The position numbers were made by a program, and so were the translations under genes. A model generated the notes under the pieces. The model was not told the origin of the DNA and did no database searches. It worked only from the letters and a program-made list of their open reading frames with translations. A DNA stretch of 64,000 nucleotides from Tolypothrix bouteillei VB521301 (GTDB lineage: Bacteria; Cyanobacteriota; Cyanobacteriia; Cyanobacteriales; Nostocaceae), in NCBI RefSeq assembly GCF_000760695.4, contig NZ_JHEG04000001.1:1706717-1770716 (forward strand). The letters are read 5' to 3'. Positions 54,176 through 63,513 of this stretch are shown here, in pieces. The stretch's first letter is position 1. Every line of letters begins with the position of its first letter.

Positions 54176-55549
54176 ATGGTCAATCAGTACGAAAAACCCG
54201 TGATTCAAAAACTCGATAGCAAATTCACGAACAAATTTTCAGGAAACAACCAATCGCAGTGCAAAGTTCAAACAGAGATTGCAGGCGTTGCGATCGACGA
54301 TCTAGTCCAACAGTTTGGCTCTCCGTTGTTTGTTTATTCCGAACAGACACTGCGTCGAAAGTTCCGCACTATCCGCAATACATTTACCACTCGTTATCCA
54401 AATGTAACCTTTGGCTGGTCTTACAAAACCAATTATTTGAAAGCCATTTGCGCTATCTTACATCAGGAAGGGGCGATGGCGGAATTGGTATCCAAAATGG
54501 AATACGACAAAGCAAAAGCACTCTCGATTCCAGGAAACCAAATTATTCTCAATGGACCGCACAAACCATTTGCCACTCTAGAAGCAGCCGTGCGTGATGG
54601 AGTTACCATCAATATCGATCACCTAGATGAAATTGAAGATTTAGAAGCGATCGCCACCCGCCTCAATCGAACTATTTCAGTGGGTATCCGACTTAATTTG
54701 AATGCTGGAATTTATCCTTGCTGGTCGCGCTTTGGCTTCAATCTAGAATCCGGTCAAGCCATGGAAGCTGTTCGGCGTATGGCCAGTGGTGGCAAATTAC
54801 GAGTGAACGGTTTACACAGCCATATTGGAACTTTTATTATGGAACCCGCAGCCTATGCTCGCCAGGTTGAGAAAATGGTGATGTTTGGCTATGAGGTGGA
54901 GCAAGAGTTCGGTTGGCAAATGGAATATATTGACATTGGCGGTGGCTTTCCGTCTCGCAGCCGTTTGAAAGGTACGTATCATGCGGCAGAGGTTATGTTG
55001 CCGTCTATTGAAGAATATGCAGACGCTGTTTGTGATGCTCTATGGGCGGCTTTAAAACCAGGGCATATGCCAAAACTGATCGTTGAATCTGGTCGGGCGG
55101 TGATTGATGAAGCGGGAACGCTAATTGCAAGTGTTTGCGGTACTAAGAGACTGCCTGATGGTACTCGTGCCTATGTGATAGATGCTGGTGTGAATCTCCT
55201 GTTCACAAGCTTTTGGTATCGCTTTGATATTGCCCTCGATCGCCAGGTTTCGGGTCTTTACGAGCCATCGGTCATATATGGTCCGTTATGTATGAATATT
55301 GATGTTATTGATGAAACAATTTCATTACCTCCACTCTCACGCGGTACCCGATTTGTTATTTCCACTGTAGGTGCATACAACAACACACAATGGATGCAAT
55401 TCATTGAATACCGCCCTAATGTGGTGTTGGTGACAGAGACGGGCGATGTAGAATTAATTCGTGAGGCAGAAGATCTCAGCGATCTAGAACGACGGGAACA
55501 TTTGCCATCCCGGTTGGATCTGAGAAAATTTGCACCCACAAGCTTATGA
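54176..55549 (+). CDS. PLP-dependent decarboxylase (Orn/Lys/DAP fold type III)
   Basis: 457 residues. The alanine-racemase-like barrel holds the Schiff-base Lys84 in FGWSYKTNYLKA; further family motifs are HSHIGTFIMEP (substrate/PLP His), MEYIDIGGGFP (phosphate loop) and the C-terminal LCMNIDVI block (CxxxD-like, active-site Cys). It is closest in pattern to diaminopimelate or ornithine/arginine decarboxylases, but lacks enough identity to assign a substrate. The ~30-residue N-terminal extension is unusual. Four-nt ATGA overlap with the next gene. Presumably it makes or consumes the amine used by the ATP-grasp partner. Confidence 0.88.
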   Translation: MVNQYEKPVIQKLDSKFTNKFSGNNQSQCKVQTEIAGVAIDDLVQQFGSPLFVYSEQTLRRKFRTIRNTFTTRYPNVTFGWSYKTNYLKAICAILHQEGAMAELVSKMEYDKAKALSIPGNQIILNGPHKPFATLEAAVRDGVTINIDHLDEIEDLEAIATRLNRTISVGIRLNLNAGIYPCWSRFGFNLESGQAMEAVRRMASGGKLRVNGLHSHIGTFIMEPAAYARQVEKMVMFGYEVEQEFGWQMEYIDIGGGFPSRSRLKGTYHAAEVMLPSIEEYADAVCDALWAALKPGHMPKLIVESGRAVIDEAGTLIASVCGTKRLPDGTRAYVIDAGVNLLFTSFWYRFDIALDRQVSGLYEPSVIYGPLCMNIDVIDETISLPPLSRGTRFVISTVGAYNNTQWMQFIEYRPNVVLVTETGDVELIREAEDLSDLERREHLPSRLDLRKFAPTSL

Positions 55550-57621
55550 AAATCTCGGCATTACAGACGCTCCGACATCTGGTATATGCCGTATGCGCTG
55601 CTACTGCTGAAATCCTGTTTTTACGTGGAGTCGGTGTTGGAGCCTTGCTGCTGTCCGCCATGTTGCTGCAACCCTCGGTACTGGTGATGGGTCTAACAGG
55701 GGTGCTTGCAGCAGTTGGCTTTGCTAAAGTAGCGCAACTGGATGTAGCATATTGGAAGCAAGGACCCTTTTTATTCAATCCGCTTCTAGCGGGGCTAGGT
55801 GTTGGTTATTTATTTCAACTAAGTGCGGCATCACTGTTTCTGGCTGCTGCTGCCGGTATACTAGCATTTACCTTAACTTGGACTTTGTCCTACGTACTTC
55901 ACACATTTTTTTTGCTACCAGTACTGAGTTTGCCATTTGTTACCGTAAGCTGGACTATTCATTTAGCAGCATTCCGCTTTGCTGGTTTGCAGCACGCTAT
56001 TGTGCCTGCACATGCTTACTCCATTGGCTTACCAGTGCCGCTTGAAGGTTTCTTGCGTACATTAGGCTTGATCTTCTTCTTGCCCAATGTATGGGTTGGC
56101 ATGATAGTTGCACTCCTATTATTGTGGAATTCACGCATACAGTTTTTGTTAGCTGTATTCAGTTATACTTTTGGAACTTTTATCCAAGGTATCCTGACAG
56201 GAACGTTCGCTTATGTCTACTACGACCCTGCAACATTGAATTTCATCTTGGTAGCACTGGCGCTTGGCGGATTTTACTTGCTGCCATCACCTCAAAGCTA
56301 CATACTAGCAGCGCTTGGCGTTGCATTGGCAGCCTTGCTGGGTCAAGCTGTGAGTGTCTTCTGGGCAGCAGTGGCGTTACCAGTACATGCATTGCCGTAT
56401 AATGTAGTCACCTTGATGCTATTGTATCTGCTGGGTCTTGTAGGGCATCATTTGTTAGCAAGATACCCTCAATCCTCACCAGAAAAAACCTTGGATTATG
56501 AATTGACAGCAAGACAGCGGTATCACGGGAGTACAGGTCGCCTCCTGGCCTTACCTTTTACAGGAAATTGGGTAGTTTGGCAAAGCTTTGACGGACAATG
56601 GACTCATCAGGGGCTTTGGCGTTACGCTTATGACTTTCTCATCCGCGACGAGGGAGGTCTTACTTACAGCGACGACGGGTTAAAATTAACAGATTATTAT
56701 GCTTTTCAAAAACCCGTGCTGTCACCTATTCGTGGTTCAGTGGTTTTGGTTGTGCGGGATCTACCAGACTGCGAGATCGGTCATGTAGACCAAGACCGTA
56801 ACTGGGGTAACTACGTGTTACTGTACGATGAACGGGGCTTTTACGTCGAAATATCCCATTTTGCCCAGAACAGTATTGCGGTCAATCAGGGCGATCGCAT
56901 TGAGCGAGGAGCCTTACTCGGACGTTGCGGTAATTCTGGGTACTCACCTCAACCCCACATCCACATTCAGGTGCAACTGACTCCGGTCATCGGAGCAGCG
57001 ACTGTTCCGTTCAATTTTGCCAACTTCATGGTGAACGGTGAATTTTGTTCCGAGGGTATACCAGCAAAAGATGCTGTGGTAGAGCCTGTGACTCCGGATC
57101 GCTCTCTCACACAAGCACTTACCTTCGCCCTTGATTCCCAGTTACACTTTAGTCTCACTCGAAAGGGACGAGAGATCGGTCAATTGAGGGTAACAAACCG
57201 GATGGCAATTGATGGTTCATTTTACCTGGATTCTGGAAATGCCAAATTGTTTTATACCCGAGATGAGAACAGGTTGATGTTCCATCGATTAGACGGAAAA
57301 GATCCAAGACTTGCGTTGCTATTTCTTGCAATGCCCAGACTGCCTTTAATACGTCAGATCGATCGGCAATGGTTTGACTACTTACCAATTAGTATGGTGG
57401 TAACAGGGCTGCGTCTGATGCTTTACCAGTTTTGCAGTTCTTTGTATCCCAAGCTAGCTTCAGCACACTATATCGGGCAATGGCAATCTGATGGCATATT
57501 AATTGGCACGATTTCAATACCAAAAGTCGCACGCAAAATTCAAACCTCTGCCATCTTCAATCGCGACAACCAGTTAGTCAAAGTTACTGTGGGCGATCGC
57601 TCTCTTGTACGTCAGCAATAA
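55546..57621 (+). CDS. Urea-transporter-like membrane domain fused to M23/LytM peptidase domain
   Basis: 691 residues. The N-terminal ~310 residues have about ten hydrophobic helices resembling the urea transporter (UT) family, including GPFLFNPLLAGLGVGYL and, in the second half, LPYNVVTLMLLYLLGL. The next section (about 345-510) is an M23-like beta-sandwich with FDGQWTHQGLWRYAYDF, GNYVLLYD, ISHFAQNSIAVNQGDRIERG and SPQPHIHIQV (HxH). The first metal-site motif HxxxD is altered, so hydrolase activity needs checking. A C-terminal ~180-residue domain (about 515-691) is unrecognised. It ends the four-gene coupled operon. It may export or sense the small product and act at the cell wall. Confidence 0.82.
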   Translation: MKISALQTLRHLVYAVCAATAEILFLRGVGVGALLLSAMLLQPSVLVMGLTGVLAAVGFAKVAQLDVAYWKQGPFLFNPLLAGLGVGYLFQLSAASLFLAAAAGILAFTLTWTLSYVLHTFFLLPVLSLPFVTVSWTIHLAAFRFAGLQHAIVPAHAYSIGLPVPLEGFLRTLGLIFFLPNVWVGMIVALLLLWNSRIQFLLAVFSYTFGTFIQGILTGTFAYVYYDPATLNFILVALALGGFYLLPSPQSYILAALGVALAALLGQAVSVFWAAVALPVHALPYNVVTLMLLYLLGLVGHHLLARYPQSSPEKTLDYELTARQRYHGSTGRLLALPFTGNWVVWQSFDGQWTHQGLWRYAYDFLIRDEGGLTYSDDGLKLTDYYAFQKPVLSPIRGSVVLVVRDLPDCEIGHVDQDRNWGNYVLLYDERGFYVEISHFAQNSIAVNQGDRIERGALLGRCGNSGYSPQPHIHIQVQLTPVIGAATVPFNFANFMVNGEFCSEGIPAKDAVVEPVTPDRSLTQALTFALDSQLHFSLTRKGREIGQLRVTNRMAIDGSFYLDSGNAKLFYTRDENRLMFHRLDGKDPRLALLFLAMPRLPLIRQIDRQWFDYLPISMVVTGLRLMLYQFCSSLYPKLASAHYIGQWQSDGILIGTISIPKVARKIQTSAIFNRDNQLVKVTVGDRSLVRQQ

Positions 57622-58042
57622 AAGATAGCGTGGTTCAATTAGATAAGCTGTCGCGCATCTAAATTGTACTTTTTTAAGCTTGAAAACATTGCTGTGAGGT
57701 TGTTAGCTTTAAAATTTCAGACGTCTTAGCTTAACAGGGAGTTGATTCCAATTTCCCCCCTTAAAAAGGGGGGTTAGGGGGGATCGAAAGCGCAAGAACG
57801 CACTTTAGAAGACTTGTGTACACTACCGTAGCCAAAACCCGATCGCTCTAGAGGCTAAGAGGGAATTGAGTCTTATCTGAACTGTATTGACCTATGAGAA
57901 TTTATGGAGTCAATTGTTAGTACAGCACGGCTAAAATAAAGCAACTATTTAGTAACAGGCAAAAAGCCTTCTGTCATCAGACGAGCGTTCGGGGCTACCT
58001 TCATGTACTAGTGCATTTTGTAATCCTAGATGAAAAAACATT
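57622..58042. other. Spacer after operon, with dispersed repeat
   Basis: Contains CCCCCCTTAAAAAGGGGGG followed by TTAGGGGGGAT (57755-57785), the inverse-oriented copy of the repeat at 46267. No other gene or promoter was recognised with confidence. It separates the operon from the porin gene by 421 bp. Confidence 0.45.
57755..57785. repeat. Dispersed C/G hairpin repeat, copy 2
   Basis: A 6-bp C/G hairpin arm pair with AT loop, followed by TTAGGGGGG. It may also act as the 3' end hairpin of the four-gene operon, though no T-run follows. Confidence 0.6.
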
Positions 58043-59596
58043 ATGCCTAAAAAAGTTGTGAATTATCTGATTTTGCATTTAACAAGTCTAGTTAGTGGAT
58101 TATTACTTACAAATGCAACTTTAGTGACAGAAACACAAGCAGTTTTCAACGAGCAGTTAGAGATTGCACCAATGGCTCGAGTCAATTCAGTTTCCCAACT
58201 TCTTGATATAGGAGCAAAGGATTGGGAATTTCAAGCAGCACAGTCTTTATTTGAACGTTATGGTTGCACTGAAGGCTATTTTGACAAAACATACAGAGGA
58301 AATCAGACTCTAACCCGTTATGAATTTGCTTCTAAATTAAATGTATGTATAGAACAAATTAACAAATTGCTGACTCAGAGTACTGTTAATTTGAGCCAGG
58401 AAGAAGATTTAGAAACATGGAAAAAACTGCAAGAGATATTTGCAGCAGAACTTGCTACTTTACAAAGTCGAGTCGCTCGGCTTGAGATGCAGACCACCAC
58501 TTTGCAGGAACAACAATTTTCTGCTACAACCAAACTCGTTGGCGAAGTTATCTTTGCGCTTACAGATGAATTCAATCAGCCGACTAACAATAATACCGTT
58601 TTTCAAGAAAGAGCCCGCTTAAACTTTCAGAGCAGCTTCACGGGAAAAGATAGACTGCATATCAGAATTGCATCTGGTAACGCGAATATCTTTAATTTGA
58701 CAGGTTATGGAGTTGAAGCAATTCAGACCTTTAACTTCGGAAATACTAACAATACAATCTCTGCTGACTGGATATCCTACTTTTTCCCAATTGGTAAGAA
58801 CATTCAAGGTTATGTTGCTGCTGTTGGAGGTGTTCATTATGACTATGCTCCCACAGTCAGTTCTTACGTAGAAGGATACGGTAGTGGTAAAGGTTCTCTG
58901 TCGGTCTTTGGTCAACGCAATCCTATTTATTTAATTGGGGGTGGTTCTGGAGGTGGAGTCACTTACTCATTCAGTCAAAATTTATTATTATCTACAGGTT
59001 ATTTAGCAGATAGTTATAATTTATTTGATGGCAATTACGCAGCCTCGGCTCAACTCACTTTTTCGCCAAGTAACCAGTTTTCAATTGGTCTGACTTATAT
59101 TAATGCATATCGACAATTTGCTATTTTTGATACGGGGAGTAACCTTGCTTCAGTTGGTACTAACTTAGCAAACGGTGGAGGTTTTGATGTTGGTACAGTT
59201 CCATCAAAAGTCAATGCTTATGGTGCAGAATTTACGTACAGATTTAACCCTCGATTTACAATTAATGGCTGGTTTTCCTATATAAACGCTCATTTCATGA
59301 ATCTTGGAACTGGAGATATTTGGACTTATGCACTCACCTTTGCCTTTCCCGATCTTGGTAAAAAAAGTAACTTAGGTGGGATTGTTGTGGGTGTAGAGCC
59401 TTATTTGGGGAATGCGAGTCAGTTTGCTGTCAATGCTAAGAATGATGTCCCAATTCATATTGAGGGCTTTTACCAACATCAGATAAATAGTAACATCTCT
59501 GTGACTCCCGGTTTGATTTGGATTCTTTCACCAGGACAAAACTCTGAAAATCGTGACTCAATTATCTGTACTCTTAGAACAACCTTTGCGTTTTAA
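58043..59596 (+). CDS. Iron uptake porin (SLH domain, OprB-like outer membrane channel)
   Basis: 517 residues. The signal peptide (about 1-35) is followed by an SLH-type domain (about 48-115; VNSVSQLLDIGAKDWEFQAAQSLFERYGC, split here by description) that binds the peptidoglycan-linked polysaccharide. A coiled coil (about 125-160) leads to a ~340-residue beta-barrel with alternating hydrophobic strands and terminal Phe (TLRTTFAF). These porins form the main outer-membrane channels of cyanobacteria; some take up inorganic iron. The ATG at 58043 is the natural start. Confidence 0.92.
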   Translation: MPKKVVNYLILHLTSLVSGLLLTNATLVTETQAVFNEQLEIAPMARVNSVSQLLDIGAKDWEFQAAQSLFERYGCTEGYFDKTYRGNQTLTRYEFASKLNVCIEQINKLLTQSTVNLSQEEDLETWKKLQEIFAAELATLQSRVARLEMQTTTLQEQQFSATTKLVGEVIFALTDEFNQPTNNNTVFQERARLNFQSSFTGKDRLHIRIASGNANIFNLTGYGVEAIQTFNFGNTNNTISADWISYFFPIGKNIQGYVAAVGGVHYDYAPTVSSYVEGYGSGKGSLSVFGQRNPIYLIGGGSGGGVTYSFSQNLLLSTGYLADSYNLFDGNYAASAQLTFSPSNQFSIGLTYINAYRQFAIFDTGSNLASVGTNLANGGGFDVGTVPSKVNAYGAEFTYRFNPRFTINGWFSYINAHFMNLGTGDIWTYALTFAFPDLGKKSNLGGIVVGVEPYLGNASQFAVNAKNDVPIHIEGFYQHQINSNISVTPGLIWILSPGQNSENRDSIICTLRTTFAF

Positions 59597-59633
59597 TGAA
59601 ATGGGATAAAAATTATCTATTTCTACAACAACT

Positions 59634-59915
59634 ATGAATGGCTCAGAGGACCTGAAGAGGTATTTGGACGAACAAGGACGGGTAAAAGAATGGCCTTCCA
59701 AGCGAAATAGAAGTAGGTTTCAGCAATTGGTTTTAGAGTATTTGGCAAATCAATTTGAGATTGACAGCATTTATTCAGAAAAACAAGTTAACCAATTGCT
59801 GAACCAGCATCATACCTTTGGCGATCCGGCTTTGTTAAGGCGGGAGTTATTTGAGCGAGGATTGCTCGATAGAAAGCGAGATGGTTCGGCATACTGGCGT
59901 AAAATTCAGAATTGA
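59634..59915 (+). CDS. DUF2087 domain protein
   Basis: 93 residues. The winged-helix-like DUF2087 pattern is clear: [62 protein letters not shown]. In other bacteria such domains occur in transcription regulators, so a nucleic-acid-binding role is possible but unproved. Its 3' end overlaps the convergent dehydrogenase gene by 10 nt. It lies 37 nt after the porin gene and may be co-transcribed with it. Confidence 0.88.
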   Translation: MNGSEDLKRYLDEQGRVKEWPSKRNRSRFQQLVLEYLANQFEIDSIYSEKQVNQLLNQHHTFGDPALLRRELFERGLLDRKRDGSAYWRKIQN

Positions 59916-61384
59916 CGGGACCAGTTGCTAGGCCAGCGTTCTACAACAACTTTTGTTTGGGTAAAAAATTCGACAGCGTGGTTGCTTTGACCGTGTAAGT
60001 CACCAAAAAAGCTTTCTTTCCAACCGCTAAATGGGAAGAATGCCATTGGTGCTGCAACTCCTATATTGATGCCAATATTACCAGCCTCGGCTTCATAACG
60101 AAATTTACGTGCAGCAGCACCGCTTGATGTAAATAAACAAGCCATGTTCCCATATTGACCGCCGTTGACTAGGGCGATCGCTTGCTCAATTGTCTCTACA
60201 TGAATTAGGCTCAGTACGGGACCAAATATTTCTGTACGGGCAATGTCACCAGATGGATCGACATTTTGTAGAATTGTGGGACGTACAAAGTAACCCCTTT
60301 CATAACTTGGTATATTGGGAGACCGTCCATCTACCAGTACTGTTGCTCCTTCATCTGCTCCCTGCTGAATTAAACCCTCAATTCTTGCCTTGCTTTGAGC
60401 AGTAATGACGGGTCCCATTTCTATACCGGGGTCTAAACCAGAACCAACAGCACGCTTTTGAGCAGTTTCTGCGATCGCTTCGGTGAAACTCCGACGTGCT
60501 TCTCCAACAGTCACAGCAATGGAAGCTGCAAGACAGCGCTGTCCTGCACAACCAAAGGCACTATCAGCAGCAATGCGTGTTGTCATCTCCAAATCTGCAT
60601 CTGGCAAAACAATCAGTGGATTTTTAGCACCACCTTGGCATTGAACTCGCTTGCCGTTAGTGGCTCCTCTACTATATATATACTTAGCAACTGGTGTAGA
60701 ACCTACAAAGCTAATCGCTCGAATCTTGGGATGATCTAAAATTGCGTCCACAACTTCTTTGGCACCATTGACTAAGTTAACAACACCTTGAGGCAATCCT
60801 GTTTTTTCCAATAATTGAAAAACTTTTTGCATTGTCAGAGGAACTTTTTCTGATGGCTTAACGATGTAAGTATTTCCACAAGCAATGGCATAGGGTAAGA
60901 ACCAAAAGGGGATCATTCCAGGAAAATTGAACGGAGCAATGACAGCGCACACGCCTAAAGGTTGTCGGATCATCATTTCATCAATACCCCTAGCAATGTC
61001 TTCCAAGTTGGTTCCTTGCATCATCATGGGGATTCCACAAGCAACTTCAACATTTTCAATAGCGCGGCGCATTTCACCTTTAGACTCAGCCAAAGTTTTA
61101 CCGCACTCTAAGGTAATGGTACGAGCCAAGTCTTCAAAGTGTTCTTCTAGTAAATTCTTGAGTTTAAAGAGATACTGTACTCGTTCTGTTGGTGGTGTAC
61201 GCCGCCAATTTCCAAAAGCCTCTGAGGCTGCTTGGACTGCTTGCTCTACCTCAGAAGCTAGAGAGAGTGGGACTCGAGCCAATACCTCTGCTGTAGCTGG
61301 ATTAATTACGTCCAAATACTCTGTAGCGTTAGAAGTACACCACTGATTGTTAATGTAATTGGGTAGTGCGATCGCTTTTTCCAT
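59906..61384 (-). CDS. mmsA: CoA-acylating methylmalonate-semialdehyde dehydrogenase
   Basis: 492-residue aldehyde dehydrogenase. Catalytic Cys284 in [11 protein letters not shown]. The cofactor segment [19 protein letters not shown] and the [15 protein letters not shown] region (in place of the general ALDH ELGGK) are distinctive for the MMSDH subclass, which makes propionyl- or acetyl-CoA in valine, inositol and pyrimidine catabolism. No other pathway genes are adjacent. The start ATG at 61384 gives the usual [15 protein letters not shown] beginning. Confidence 0.93.
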   Translation of the reverse strand: MEKAIALPNYINNQWCTSNATEYLDVINPATAEVLARVPLSLASEVEQAVQAASEAFGNWRRTPPTERVQYLFKLKNLLEEHFEDLARTITLECGKTLAESKGEMRRAIENVEVACGIPMMMQGTNLEDIARGIDEMMIRQPLGVCAVIAPFNFPGMIPFWFLPYAIACGNTYIVKPSEKVPLTMQKVFQLLEKTGLPQGVVNLVNGAKEVVDAILDHPKIRAISFVGSTPVAKYIYSRGATNGKRVQCQGGAKNPLIVLPDADLEMTTRIAADSAFGCAGQRCLAASIAVTVGEARRSFTEAIAETAQKRAVGSGLDPGIEMGPVITAQSKARIEGLIQQGADEGATVLVDGRSPNIPSYERGYFVRPTILQNVDPSGDIARTEIFGPVLSLIHVETIEQAIALVNGGQYGNMACLFTSSGAAARKFRYEAEAGNIGINIGVAAPMAFFPFSGWKESFFGDLHGQSNHAVEFFTQTKVVVERWPSNWSRQF

Positions 61385-61734
61385 CAGTTAAATATTATGT
61401 TGCTATGAGTGCAGGATTATGAATATCCTACTGGCAAAGCATTACAGTCAACAATCTAGTTTTGAAACCCGTATTTTGTTTTAGGTGGATGGGTATTGAG
61501 CAAAATTGGGGTTTACATTAAAAAATGTTAAAATTAATACTTTAATTATAGATTTTCTACTGGTATGTTGGCTAAATAAATCTCGAATATAATATATATA
61601 GTAAGTTTGTCAGACCCCCGTAGAGTAGTGATTTTTTTACACCCCACAACCTTCTAATGATGTTCATAATGAGTGTTGTGCTACCTTGGTATTACTTGTC
61701 AAGCAAATTGTTCAACAATTGAGAGGAAAACGTT
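61385..61734. promoter_or_regulatory. Leader region of infC
   Basis: 350 bp with TATAAT at 61588 as a possible -10 box (no good -35 at 17 bp). The GAGAGG ribosome-binding site at 61721 is 8 nt before the inferred non-canonical start. No other gene was recognised. Confidence 0.4.
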
Positions 61735-62223
61735 ATCGTAATTCAAAAGCAACTCATCAACTCACAAATCAAGTCACCTCAAGTCTTCTTGATTGACCAC
61801 GAGAATAACAATCGTGGTTTGACTGATACCCGTGAAGCTCTACAACTAGCTGAGAGCGTAGATCTTGACTTGGTTGTAGTCTCCGAGAGCAAAGATGCTC
61901 CAGTGGCGAAGATCCTGAACTATGGCAAGCTTCAGTATCAAAAGAAAAAACGTCAAACACAGAGTGCCAGACCCACGGTTAAGGAAGTTCGTCTTCGTCC
62001 AAACATAGGTCTAGCTGATTACAATTTACGCATCAGTCAAGCCAGTCAGTGGTTGAGTAAAGGCGATTCAGTAAAATTTATGATTCGCTTAAGAGGTCGA
62101 GAAAATCAATATCGCAGTAACGCCGGAGAATTGCTAGACCGCATTGTAGCGGATCTGAGTTCAGTGGGTAAAGTCCAGTCACTTGATAAACGGTCACTGA
62201 TTGTTCAAGTCATTCCCGCATAA
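61735..62223 (+). CDS. infC: Translation initiation factor IF-3
   Basis: About 163 residues. IF3-N domain with INSQIKSPQVFLIDHENNN and linker region, IF3-C with KKRQTQSARPTVKEVRLRP, SKGDSVKFMIRLRGREN, and the end QSLDKRSLIVQVIP. The protein binds the 30S subunit and checks start-codon selection. The conserved N-terminus begins before the first ordinary start codon (TTG at 61789); upstream in frame, after a TGA at 61720, only ATC (61735) and ATT (61741) are available. ATC follows GAGAGG by 8 nt, giving M-V-I-Q-K-Q-L. Rare AUU/AUC starts are known for infC as self-regulation. It may be a second infC copy, as its N-terminus differs from the common cyanobacterial form. Confidence 0.88.
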   Translation: MVIQKQLINSQIKSPQVFLIDHENNNRGLTDTREALQLAESVDLDLVVVSESKDAPVAKILNYGKLQYQKKKRQTQSARPTVKEVRLRPNIGLADYNLRISQASQWLSKGDSVKFMIRLRGRENQYRSNAGELLDRIVADLSSVGKVQSLDKRSLIVQVIPA

Positions 62224-62234
62224 TTTAATTTTTT

Positions 62235-62361
62235 AGGGATTTCTTTAAGATCCCTTCATCAATGGGCGCTAAATGAGCGATTTGAGTCACGAGCTCAAAT
62301 CGCTTATCTGTAATTTGAGGATAAAAAAGAAACAGGTGCGAAATCTAGTAACCTCGCACCT
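62235..62361 (+). terminator. Cluster of three hairpins after infC
   Basis: AGGGAT...ATCCCT (62235-62255), the perfect 11-bp pair AGCGATTTGAG/CTCAAATCGCT (62276-62286, 62294-62304), and AGGTGCGA/TCGCACCT (62334-62341, 62354-62361). The second and third are the strongest stems; none has a long T-run. One or more likely ends the infC transcript. The rest of the 397-bp spacer to the methyltransferase has no recognisable gene. Confidence 0.6.
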
Positions 62362-62620
62362 CCCAAAGAAAAAATTTTTCCAAAAGGGAATCCTTTGTAT
62401 TTAAAAATAGGGCAAAAAAATGGAGACTTTGTGAAGCCTTGAAATGCAAGCTTCATCAGGAATTTTAAGTACTGTAGTGAATATAAAAAATCACCCTATT
62501 TGGTGAACCAAGTAGGCGATGCTGAAAAAATATAAATTCCATATACTTAGTGTATCAATCTCAAAGGCAAAAACAAGTTTAAGCTAGCAACCAATGCAAG
62601 AAAAATAACAGGAGGTAAAA

Positions 62621-63265
62621 ATGGTAAAAACCCAACCTTGTAATTGTGCTAACTGTGGTAAGCGTGTATTTGCTTGGATGATGTCTTTAGATAGAGGGGG
62701 TCCATATGATGAAGCTGTACGCGATCGCAAGCAATCCTTATTTGGTAGTCTCAATGGTAATGTTTTAGAAATCGGTCCTGGAACTGGCGTTAACCTAGCT
62801 TACTTTCCCAAAAACATCAATTGGATAGGAATTGAGCCGAACCCATTTATGCATTCCTATCTCAAAATAGAAGCTCAAAAACTCAATTTCAACAATATTG
62901 AGATCCGTACTGCTAGTTCTGAGCGTATAGATGCAGAAGACAATAGTATGGATGCTGTTGTAAGTACCCTCGTTCTATGTTCCGTTCCCAATTTATATAA
63001 TACGTTACAGGAAATTTTACGAGTGCTGAAACCGGGCGGACATTTTCTATTTATTGAACACGTTGCTGCACCCCAGGAAACAATGTTGAGAAAGATTCAA
63101 AGTACGATTCGTCCTGTATGGAAATTAATAGGAGATGGTTGTTCTCCAGACAGAGAAACTTGGATTGCTTTAGACAATGCCGGATTTTCAAATGTAAATT
63201 ACGAACATTTTCGCGCTCCTGTTCCTATAGTTAGCCCTCATATTGCAGGAGTAGCAACTAAATAG
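62621..63265 (+). CDS. Class I SAM-dependent methyltransferase with N-terminal Cys cluster
   Basis: 214 residues. AGGAGG 6 nt before the ATG is the best ribosome-binding site seen in this part of the window. Motif I VLEIGPGTGVNLAYFP (about 49-64), IGIEPNPFMHSYLK, VVSTLVLCSVPN and LKPGGHFLFIEHVAAP identify the Methyltransf_11 family (UbiE-like, often METTL7-type in eukaryotes). The first 15 residues contain C-N-C-A-N-C-G-K, four-residue spacing suggesting metal binding, which is not part of the usual domain. The substrate is unknown. Confidence 0.88.
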   Translation: MVKTQPCNCANCGKRVFAWMMSLDRGGPYDEAVRDRKQSLFGSLNGNVLEIGPGTGVNLAYFPKNINWIGIEPNPFMHSYLKIEAQKLNFNNIEIRTASSERIDAEDNSMDAVVSTLVLCSVPNLYNTLQEILRVLKPGGHFLFIEHVAAPQETMLRKIQSTIRPVWKLIGDGCSPDRETWIALDNAGFSNVNYEHFRAPVPIVSPHIAGVATK

Positions 63266-63363
63266 GAAATTTATAGTTGGGCGATAGACTTCAGCCGAAG
63301 CTTACTATTTTTTGGAAATTTTGGAAAGATTGAGCATCGGGTGAGTATTGCCAACCCAAAATG

Positions 63364-63513
63364 TTATTGACTAACTTTTAACGGTCTTGAGAAGGCGATC
63401 GCTTCAAAGTTTGGCTCAAGAATCTTAAGATGGTTTTGGTTGGCTGATGGCTCTAACTGATTGATAATTTCGTTCAATCGGTTAGTGAGAGTTGTAGGAC
63501 GGTTTCTGCTCAT
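63364..63513 (-). CDS. Small ORF (49 aa), candidate
   Basis: From ATG at 63513 to TAA at 63364, 49 residues beginning MSRNRPTTLTNRLNEIINQL and ending EAIAFSRPLKVSQ. The composition is protein-like and a TTAGGG purine stretch lies about 9 nt upstream. It is too short to identify a family. No gene lies on the opposite strand. It may be a small regulatory or ribosome-associated protein; existence is not certain. Confidence 0.42.
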   Translation of the reverse strand: MSRNRPTTLTNRLNEIINQLEPSANQNHLKILEPNFEAIAFSRPLKVSQ

